From the NCBI GenBank assembly GCA_002179805.1, contig NAVB01001754.1, forward strand, positions 1-25,817: a DNA stretch of 25,817 nt. The letters run 5' to 3'. Numbering within the stretch: position 1 is the first letter of the stretch; every line of letters begins with the position of its first letter. Below are positions 19,168-25,817 of this stretch, in pieces. The translations under genes were made by a program, and so were the position numbers. The DNA comes from Acanthamoeba lenticulata (Eukaryota; Discosea; Longamoebia; Acanthamoebidae). A model generated the notes under the pieces. The model saw nothing but the letters and a program-made list of their open reading frames with translations. It was not told the origin of the DNA and searched no databases.

Positions 19168-22100
19168 ATGGCTTCTTCGGCCTCGATGGCCTTGAGTTCA
19201 TACAACAGCCTCTTGCCGCCGTCGCTTGGTACGTCCCCAGCACGATGGCCTCCTCCTTTCTTATCATCTTTCATTCGGTTTATTGCGGCCGCGAACCTCC
19301 GGCGTTGGTATCCCGGAAGCGACTGACCGAAGTACTTTCACAATTTTTGTTTTTTTCTTTCTATGTTGTCTTCAGGGCCGCTAGACTCGGGCATCAACCC
19401 CTACACCCTGCACCACCACCACCACCACCACCAGGGCCAGCCGACCTGCGACACCTTTGGCCCCATCGCCTACCACCACAACGTCTACCCGCCTTCCCAG
19501 CCGTTGAGCGCGCTCGTCGAGGCCCAGTCCCACCACCACCACCTCGCATCCTCGACTTCGACTTCGCCGTCGACCTCGGCCGGCGGCTCGCTGTACTACT
19601 TTGGCCACCGCCACTTCAGCCGGTCGCAGTTTATGCGCAGCATCTCGTCGCCCACTTTGACGTCATCCTCGTCCATCTACGACCTCGAGGCCGCCTCGCG
19701 GTCGCCCACCCTGGCGGGCGGCCCCGGCGTGTGCTGCGCGAGCCCGACGACCACGACGGCCGCCTCGCCCTCGACCACGCCCGGCAGCAGCAGCAGCAGC
19801 AGCAGCAGCAGCTCGGCCATGGCCTCGCCCTACAGGGCGGGCTCGCCCTGGGACCCAGCGGCCGGCGGCGGCGGCAGCGCCTGTGGCTCAAGCGGCGTCA
19901 GCGTCGTCGACGTGTCGGCCTGCGCGGGCATGCCGCTCTACCTGTCGCCCCAGTTGGGCGGCGCCGAGTCCGACTGCGAGGCGGCCGTGGCCGCCGGCCG
20001 TATCTCGCCCCAGTTGGCCTTTGGCCACCACCTCAACCACAACCACCATCATCTCCATCCTCAACCTCTTCAGCATCATCTTCATCATTATCAACAACAA
20101 CAACAACAACAACCGCTTCAATATCATGGTCATCAACATCAGCACCAACAGCATCAAGCACAGTCCCGCGGCGCCTCGCCGGCGACGCACCTGCAGGTCC
20201 CCGGGCCCCGCTACGGCGCGATGGCCGGCTCCCCCCGGCCCGTCAGCCCCGCGGCCGTGGGCTGGCCCGCCCCGCCCCAGGCGCAGGCGCAGGTCGTCCA
20301 GGCCGCCCAGCGCCCGGCGGTCGATGGCCGCCTGAGCCCGGCCGACGTCGCGCTTCACCATCACCTCCAAGAGGACGACGACGACGAGGACAGCGACGAG
20401 TTTGGGCTGGAGCAGATTATGCCGTCGCTCGACGTGCTGGTGGAGCGCAAGCGCGGGCGCAAGCGGCGGTGCAGCGAGCAGCTGCGCATCATGGCGATGC
20501 ACCCGTCGGCCCTCCTGCCCGTCAAGGAGGAGCCCGAGTTCGACTTTGACTTTGACACCGACCTGGTCATCCCTCCCGCCCCTCCTCATCAAGCACCGCA
20601 GCTCTCGACCGCCGGCGTGGACCATCTCGACAAACGCAACGACGACTGCCTCGTCGCGACCAACGCCAACAACAAGGGCGAGATGGCCGTCAAGGCTGAG
20701 CGCCAGCACGACGTCGACGACGTCAACGACGAGGATGACGACGACTTTTTCGGGGACGAGGATGACCAGGACGAGATCAAGCACGACGACGACGACGGGG
20801 ACGACGCTGAAGATGACGTCGGCCTCGGGAGTGACGCCGACGAGGAAGACGACGGCGACGCGGACCACCAGGCAGACGGCGCGCGGCTGAAGCCGCAGGG
20901 CAAGCGCAAGCGGGCCCTCGTCAAGGTCGAGCGGCGCGTGATGCGCAAGGTGGAGGTGACCGAGGATCTGAACATCGAGGCCCACCTGAGCCCCGAGGGC
21001 GACGGCTACCGGTGGCGCAAGTACGGCCGGAAGACGGTCAAGGGCAGCCCCTACCCGCGGTCCTACTTCAAGTGCACGCACCCGCACTGCCTGGTCAAGA
21101 AGCAGGTCGAGGCCATCATCCGCGACGGCCACATCGTCTCCACGACGTCGCTCTACAAGGGCAAGCACAACCACGACCGCCCGTGCGTCACGCAACTCAC
21201 CGCCCACGACCAGGACTCCTTCCGCAGCGCCGTCCTCGGCGGCTTCGCCACCTTCAACGCCTCTTCGTCGTCGTCGCCGTCGTCGTCAACATCAGACTCG
21301 TCGACGGCGACCGACGACTGCACGAGTGAGACGACATCGAGCACGACGACGACGACAACGACGGCCGGCGCCAACAACAACAACAACAACACGCCGAGGC
21401 TTGTGGTGACGACCGACGTGGCGGTGGACTTTCTGGACGACGGCTACCGGTGGCGCAAGTACGGCCAAAAGTACGTCAAGGGCAGCGGCTTCCCGCGGTC
21501 CTACTACAAGTGCACGGACAAGCACTGCCCGGTCAAGAAGCAGGTCGACGCCGTGCAGGTCGGCATGGTGGTCACCTACGAGGGCGCACACACCCACGGC
21601 CCGTGCCGCGGCCAGCCCGTCCCGCGCAAGCGCCGGCGACGCGACGCGCCGGCGCGCAGGGCGGAGGCGGCCTCGGCGGCTCCCGCCAAGGGCGTGGCTG
21701 CGGAGGCCCAAGTCAAGCGCGAGCCCGAGTTCGAGGCCGGCGAGTTTGACGCCCACAACAACGTCGGTAGAACGACGACGGACCAGTCGGTCTATCATCG
21801 GCCACAGCTGCAGCATCAGCAGCAGCATCATCCGCACGCCGAGCCGCACCTGCAGGCGCAGCAGGCCGGCGGCTTCCGGCATCAGCAGCAGCAGCAGCAG
21901 CAGCAGCAGCATCCGCAGCAGCATCACGGCTACGCCAATGCTCATGCCTACGGCGGCCACCATCATCATCATCCTCCTCCTCATCACCAACAGCATGCGC
22001 CGCCGCAACAGAGCGCCTTTGTGGACGACTACAGTCACGGCGGCCATGATGGAGGACTGGATCCCTTTGTCCTGTCGGCCTGGGCGGCCGAGGAGGGCGC

Positions 22101-22362
22101 CGTGCAGCGCCACAGCTCTCGGTACCATGTATCGGCGCATCAGCAGCAACAACAACAGGGGTTCCACTTCCCCGCCATGCACGCAGCGGGCCCGATGGGT
22201 CATCACCAGCAGCAGCAGCATTCGCACCACCAACACCAGCACCCGGCCGCCGCCTTTCACATGGGCAGTGCGCTGGCCTTTGTCGACGCCGCGCCAGAGG
22301 GCGTTGTGGCCCCCGACCTGCACAACCACCAGCCCGGCAGCTACTGGAAATACCGCTGCTAA
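19168..22362 (+). CDS. WRKY transcription factor with two WRKY domains
   Basis: Exons 19168-19228 and 19376-22362 give 1015 residues. Exon 1 (MASSASMALSSYNSLLPPSL) joins at phase 1 to GPLDSGINPYTL. The first WRKY domain (about 560-622) reads YRWRKYGRKTVKGSPYPRSY with C587, C592, H618 and H620: C-x4-C-x25-H-x-H, and the core is WRKYGRK, not WRKYGQK. The second (about 707-763) reads YRWRKYGQKYVKGSGFPRSY with C733, C738, H759 and H761: C-x4-C-x20-H-x-H. Between them lie a Ser run and an Asn run. An Asp/Glu-rich block and a basic stretch (KPQGKRKRALVKVERRVMRK) precede domain 1, and PRKRRRRDA after domain 2 could be a nuclear signal. His and Gln runs fill both ends. WRKY proteins bind W-box DNA, classically in plants. 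Confidence 0.92.
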
Positions 22363-22377
22363 GGGCTCCGCGTATTT

Positions 22378-22383
22378 AATAAA
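22378..22383 (+). promoter_or_regulatory. Poly(A) signal AATAAA of the WRKY gene
   Basis: AATAAA 16 bp after the TAA stop of the WRKY gene. Confidence 0.6.
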
Positions 22384-22439
22384 CACTGCTGATTGGGCCG
22401 GTTTTTAAATATGCTGGGAGGTACGGGACTCGGCTTTAG

Positions 22440-22477
22440 GGTACCCTGAAACAAAAAAGGTACCCTGAAACAAAAAA
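22440..22477 (-). terminator. Duplicated Pol III terminator behind tRNA-Asp
   Basis: A 19-bp unit (GGTACCCTGAAACAAAAAA on the + strand) occurs twice in perfect tandem at 22440-22458 and 22459-22477. On the tRNA's strand each copy gives a T6 run, the normal RNA polymerase III stop, at 8 and 27 bases past the tRNA 3' end. Confidence 0.7.
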
Positions 22478-22484
22478 GACTATC

Positions 22485-22556
22485 TCCCCCGCCGGGATTT
22501 GAACCCGGGTCGTCCGCGTGACAGGCGGAAATGCTAGCCAACTACACCACAGGGGA
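22485..22556 (-). tRNA. tRNA-Asp (anticodon GTC)
   Basis: 72-base cloverleaf on the minus strand. The acceptor TCCCCTG pairs with CGGGGG plus terminal A. The A box reads TGGTGTAGTTGG. The anticodon stem TCCGC/GCGGA holds the loop CTGTCAC with anticodon GTC at 22522-22520. The B box GGTTCAAATCC forms the T arm. No intron. T runs for termination follow. Confidence 0.93.
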
Positions 22557-22599
22557 CTTGTTGTTTAAAGAGATGCTGATGAGATCCACAAACCAACAT

Positions 22600-22760
22600 C
22601 CGCAAAAAATTTACTTGGCACGTTGTTTTTGTGCATTGGATAATAATATTAAAAATCAAATTTTATTATAATTTATAATCAAAATTTATTTTAATATATA
22701 ATCAACAATAATATATATTGCAATATTTTCATAAATATATTCAATAAGGAAGCTTCAACC
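22600..22760. other. AT-rich island
   Basis: About 160 bp of nearly pure A/T with repeated TTATAATCAA and AATATAT words, between tRNA-Asp and the DUF1648-like gene. It stands out from the GC-rich surroundings. It could be promoter, replication or scaffold DNA; no gene is visible. Confidence 0.6.
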
Positions 22761-22877
22761 AATTTATTACAAAGAAGTGAACTTCACAAGTGTTTTGTCA
22801 GGCGGAAGTAGAAGCTGTTTTTTTGATTTTCAACAATTTTTTTTTCCGGCATTCCCAAGTCTCATCTTCTTGGCGAC

Positions 22878-23617
22878 ATGGACAGCACGAAATCAGGGCA
22901 AGATTATTACCGAGGGGATCGGCCAGGGACGTTGTTTGGTAAACCGCCAGGCCTCATCGCAGTGTTGGTGGGCAATGCGGTAGTCCTTGTGGCGGCAGTG
23001 ATCCAGGGCGCAGTCTACTACAGCATTCTTCCCGATGAGCTGCCTGCGCATTTCGACTGGCAAGGTGGCGTTGGTTGCCCGAATTCCCAACGCTACCTTG
23101 ATCTGAATCTTTCATTCCTTATTTACTTGGTGATGCAGGCAAGGTGGATGCGTATCGATCAAAGACAGTAATGGTTCTCACCTACCTGGCAGCGGTCATC
23201 CTGTCCCAGGCGCTCTTCATCTTGCTGGGCCATCTGCTGCCCAGCTGCAGCGGGGGCGGGGCGGCCCTGCAGGTACCTGCTCGCGAGTACTGGCTCAACC
23301 CGGCCTTCCCCGAGCGGCAGGAACGGGCCTTTGCCTACCTCAAGTTCTGGCTCATGGGCTTCGGCATGGCCTTTGGGGCCTACCTCGTCCTCTTCTTCGC
23401 CATCGTCTTCCAGATGGCCTACACGGGCCACCACGCCGGCTTCTTCTGGTACTTCTGGCCGCTCACCATCGGCTACTTGATCCTCGTCGCCTTTGGCGTC
23501 TATGCGCTCTACTCGCACTTCCTCAACGAGCCCATCAAGGAGGCCCTCATCAACTACGCCGAGATGGGCGGCTCCTACGAGACCTTCACCACGCCCTCCC
23601 GCATCTACTACCAGTAA
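22878..23617 (+). CDS. Four-pass membrane protein with DUF1648-like motif
   Basis: Exons 22878-23064 and 23139-23617 (74-bp intron, phase 1) give 221 residues. Four hydrophobic segments are visible: GLIAVLVGNAVVLVAAVIQG, MVLTYLAAVILSQALFILLG, FWLMGFGMAFGAYLVLFFAI and FFWYFWPLTIGYLILVAFGV. After the first helix comes LPDELPAHFDWQGKVDAYRSK, created across the splice. This matches the 'LP..-P-x-HF-x-x-x-G-x-x-D-x-x-x-SK' pattern I associate with bacterial DUF1648 membrane proteins. The family has no known enzyme activity. The start at 22878 is the first ATG of this frame and gives a 25-residue cytosolic leader. AATAAA at 23746-23751 is the likely poly(A) signal. Confidence 0.72.
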
Positions 23618-23745
23618 GCGGTTCTTGTCGAAGCTGCTGCTCGCACCAGCCAACTCTTCATCATCCTTCATGGTGTGAAAGAAGAAGAAGAAGAAGGCAC
23701 GAACAGCCTACTCGTGTACATACCCGGCCCCCAAGACTTCCAGAC

Positions 23746-23751
23746 AATAAA
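23746..23751 (+). promoter_or_regulatory. Poly(A) signal AATAAA of the DUF1648-like gene
   Basis: AATAAA 129 bp after the TAA at 23617, in the gap before the convergent Sep15-like gene, whose stop is at 23838. Confidence 0.5.
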
Positions 23752-23837
23752 ACACCAAGTACATAACACCTGAGCTTGTTTCTCAGCTACAGCTGGCTGG
23801 CTGATCAACGGATCGAAGGCGCACGACCGGGCGCCAG

Positions 23838-24710
23838 TCACGAGGGCGGGGCAGCAGAGTCCTTGGCTCGCGGCTTGCCCGTGCCGCCGGTGAGCTTGGC
23901 CTCGAGGTACTCCCGGATGGTCTCCTCCTTCCACCCGTCCAGCCTGGAGGAGGATTGGCCAAGAGGCCCGACCGGTCAACAGACAAAGCAGGAAGGGGAA
24001 GATCATCATCATCATTATCATTATCATCATGCTCATGATGACGTACGCGGTGGTGAGCTGGGGCGCTCCGTCGGCGTCGATGAACACGAGCCGAGGCCTC
24101 GTCGCCCGCTTGTGCACCAGCTCAAGGCCTGCCCCCCCAAACGCGATCGTCAATGCCTACAACAAAGCGAAGACGATGACCACGATGACCACGATGACGA
24201 TAACGGCGCACCAGGGAAGCGGGTGAACGGGTCACTGTTCAGGAAGTGGTGGAGGCCCGGGTAGTAGTAGGCCAGCCCGGGCATCATCGACTTGTCCATC
24301 TCCAACTGGAAGCGCGCACGCGTGAGAGCACGTGGTTGGTGAAGGAGAAGCAGGAATTGGCACGTACGTGCGCAGTGTCAAACACGCGGTCGTCGGTGGT
24401 CTCTTCTTCGCTGCAGCATCTGCGACACTCGGCCACGAGGGCTTCGTCCGCCACGTAGCTGAACAGGATTACAGGCCAGTAATTGATTAAAAACGATTAA
24501 AAAATGAAAGCGAAGAAAGAACAAGAAGGGGGAGAGGGGGACGCACGAGGGGAGAAGGGCGCAAGAGGAACAAGCGAGGGTGGCCGCGTCGTATCCGAGC
24601 TCTGCGCACTCCTCTGCCTTGAGCTTCGTCACTCCGTCCGCACGGACACAGCAAAGCGAGGCCAAAAAAAGCGTCACCACTACCGCGATAAAGACAGTGG
24701 CGTTCTTCAT
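23838..24710 (-). CDS. SELENOF/Sep15-like ER protein lacking the Cys-x-Sec redox motif
   Basis: Five exons on the minus strand, 24710-24547, 24458-24368, 24305-24212, 24128-24047 and 23943-23838, give 178 residues, close to the family's usual length. A signal peptide (MKNATVFIAVVVTLFLASLC) is followed by the Cys-rich N-terminal part: EECAELGYDAATLACSSCAL, VAECRRCCSEEE. In animals this region binds the ER folding sensor UGGT. A thioredoxin-like part follows: YYPGLHHFLNSDPFTRFPG, LELVHKRATRPRLVFIDADG, DGWKEETIREYLEAKL. Where SELENOF has LEVCGU (Sec encoded by TGA), this protein has LEMDKS and four extra residues, with no in-frame TGA. Family membership rests on the Cys pattern, domain order and C-terminal motifs; the enzymatic role in disulfide chemistry appears lost. 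No KDEL-type tail is present. Confidence 0.8.
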
Positions 24711-24922
24711 CTTACCAAAGATGCTTGTGCTTGGGGCTGGCCGGGGCACGTCCACCACGCTTTGGTGGCATGACGCAAGCAGCCCCCTTACAGCAGGAGC
24801 GGAAATATCAATGAAGTAGCAGTCGTTGGTCGACGACACTTCGCGTGGCGGGTAGCCAGTGGGGCCACGCCAACCGACGAGCAGTCCAAGCCCCGAAGCT
24901 TCTCTTTACACGCTACCAACCC
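24711..24922. promoter_or_regulatory. Divergent promoter region
   Basis: 212 bp separating the Sep15-like start (24710, -) from the start of the right-hand gene (24923, +). It must serve both. No TATA-like element or repeat is obvious. Confidence 0.4.
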
Positions 24923-25597
24923 ATGTCCACGAACAAGCAGCAACAGCACGAAAAGGAGGTGCAGGACCACCAGCAGGCCGCAGGCGTACCCCATATCGAC
25001 CCGGGGGTTCTATGGAAGATCCAGTTCGACAAAGCCAAGTGGGAGCAGAGAGGCCGCGAGATGGCCGAACGAGAGCGCCAGGTTGAGGCTGAGGGCTTTC
25101 ACCATCAACACCATCACGTGCCCCTCCCCGTGCCTCACCCGACGTTCCTCGTCTTCCCACAAGGTAGAGAGTTTCCCACAGCGTTGACCTCTCCCTCTCT
25201 GTTTCACGCTCTTCGCACTGCTCATCAAGTCTTGTGAACAAGCAGAGCAGGACAAGTCCAACATCGATGACAAGGCTCGCCAATGGAGTCAGCTCCTGAA
25301 CCAGCACGGCTACCATGACGCGTACCTCCGCGTCACCGTCCCCAATGTATGTCCTCGCCCACTTCTTTGCAACATAAAGCCTAAACTTCAACCTATCAGG
25401 GCCTCTACGTCAAGTTTGAACTGTTGGAGACCAAGCCCGACGAAAAGGCTGCTGGGCTTACACTGCAAGAAGTGGCTCGCCGGTTCGAACAAGTGCTCCA
25501 AGCCCGCGCTGATGTGCACGAGGTCCACACTTTGCCACTGCCCGCGCAGACGCCTGATGTCAACCTCATGCAAGAGCGGTCAATGCCCCACTACTGA
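24923..25597 (+). CDS. Unrecognised small soluble protein, two possible splice forms
   Basis: ATG 24923 opens MSTNKQQQHEKEVQDHQQAA, then VLWKIQFDKAKWEQRGREMAERER, a charged helix likely to be coiled coil. The middle exon ends at 25346 and the last is 25400-25597 (GLYVKFELLETKPDEKAAGL, LQEVARRFEQVLQARADVHE, stop TGA). Two first junctions both keep the frame. One is 24923-25163 with 25246-25346 (179 residues, keeping a HHQHHH/Pro-rich linker). The other is 24923-25081 with 25251-25346 (150 residues). I slightly favour the first because GTAGAG is a better donor than GTTGAG. The segment DDKARQWSQLLNQHGYHDAY followed by LRVTVPNGLYVKFEL looks like a folded domain. I do not recognise the family. Confidence 0.65.
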
Positions 25598-25681
25598 CCA
25601 GAAGCGCAGAATACAGAGCCACATCGATCATTTTTTTAATGCATTACTGCCCCATCTCCACTTCATGTGGAACAACAAGAG

Positions 25682-25753
25682 CGCCTCATGGTGTAGTTGG
25701 CAGCATATGGGTTTCTGGTACCTAGGACCCCAGTTCAAATCTGGGTGGGGCGA
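25682..25753 (+). tRNA. tRNA-Gln (anticodon CTG)
   Basis: 72-base cloverleaf. The acceptor CGCCTCA pairs with TGGGGCG (one T-G), then A as discriminator. The A box reads TGGTGTAGTTGG. The anticodon stem TGGGT/ACCTA holds the loop TTCTGGT, giving anticodon CTG. The T arm is CCCAG-TTCAAAT-CTGGG. The stop is a T7 run at 25758-25764. No intron. Confidence 0.85.
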
Positions 25754-25757
25754 TATC

Positions 25758-25764
25758 TTTTTTT
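25758..25764 (+). terminator. Pol III terminator of tRNA-Gln
   Basis: Seven T residues beginning five bases after the tRNA discriminator base, the normal position for RNA polymerase III termination. Confidence 0.8.
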
Positions 25765-25817
25765 GCTGCACCTAATCTACACGCGGAAAATATGGCAGAA
25801 AAACAAAAAATATTATA

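Noticed and set aside
18900..20549. Plus-strand open frame overlapping the WRKY 5' part
   Set aside because: It crosses the WRKY intron in another frame, and its product is Pro/Arg/His-rich without family features. The WRKY frame has the domains.
19888..21207. Minus-strand open frame of 439 codons
   Set aside because: Antisense to the WRKY coding exon; it is Val/Leu/Arg-biased because of the codon runs on the other strand.
21292..22386. Minus-strand open frame of 364 codons
   Set aside because: Mirror of the second WRKY domain and the His/Gln runs; the Met/Leu/Val runs are reverse complements of CAT and CAG repeats.

Overview
The window is eukaryotic nuclear DNA, most likely from Acanthamoeba castellanii or a close relative. 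This is inferred from several things together: GC-rich coding sequence, gene-dense packing with gaps often of only 40-500 bp, many short introns (mostly about 60-150 bp) with GTACGT, GTGCGT or GTCCGT donors, long His, Gln and Ser runs, and a mix of animal-like genes with a WRKY transcription factor. Splice models were built by hand by joining reading frames at GT/AG boundaries so that phase and family motifs agree. No transcript data were used.

Layout. A 3' part of a di-N-acetylchitobiase gene (GH18, +, 91-1739). A calcineurin-like metallophosphoesterase (+, 2204-3511) whose frame breaks once. An unrecognised protein with a conserved-looking core between low-complexity arms (+, 3665-5588). 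Tail to tail with it, a short nucleoside-hydrolase-like gene with a frame problem (-, 5633-6156). A membrane-anchored, secreted-side glycerophosphodiester phosphodiesterase (-, 6482-8028). A REM-RasGEF protein with a repeated C-terminal motif (-, 8206-12076). A membrane-anchored JmjC/FIH-like protein lacking its distal iron-ligand histidine (-, 12215-14380). Divergent from it, a complete SERINC/TMS1 membrane protein (+, 14629-16451). A small secreted Cys-containing protein (-, 17086-17780). A two-domain WRKY factor (+, 19168-22362). tRNA-Asp(GTC) (-). A four-pass DUF1648-like membrane protein (+, 22878-23617). A SELENOF/Sep15-like ER protein that lacks the redox Cys-x-Sec motif (-, 23838-24710). 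An unrecognised soluble protein (+, 24923-25597). tRNA-Gln(CTG) (+) at the right edge.

The genes do not form an operon or an evident pathway. The loosest common theme is secretory or membrane function (chitobiase, GDPD, SERINC, Sep15-like, small secreted protein, DUF1648-like) mixed with signalling and regulation (RasGEF, JmjC-like, WRKY).

Most worth a second look are a repeated 'F-x-x-L-S-G-G-A' motif in the RasGEF tail, two family members that seem to have lost catalytic residues (JmjC-like and Sep15-like), the non-plant WRKY protein with unusual zinc spacing, two reading-frame breaks, and a duplicated Pol III terminator behind tRNA-Asp.
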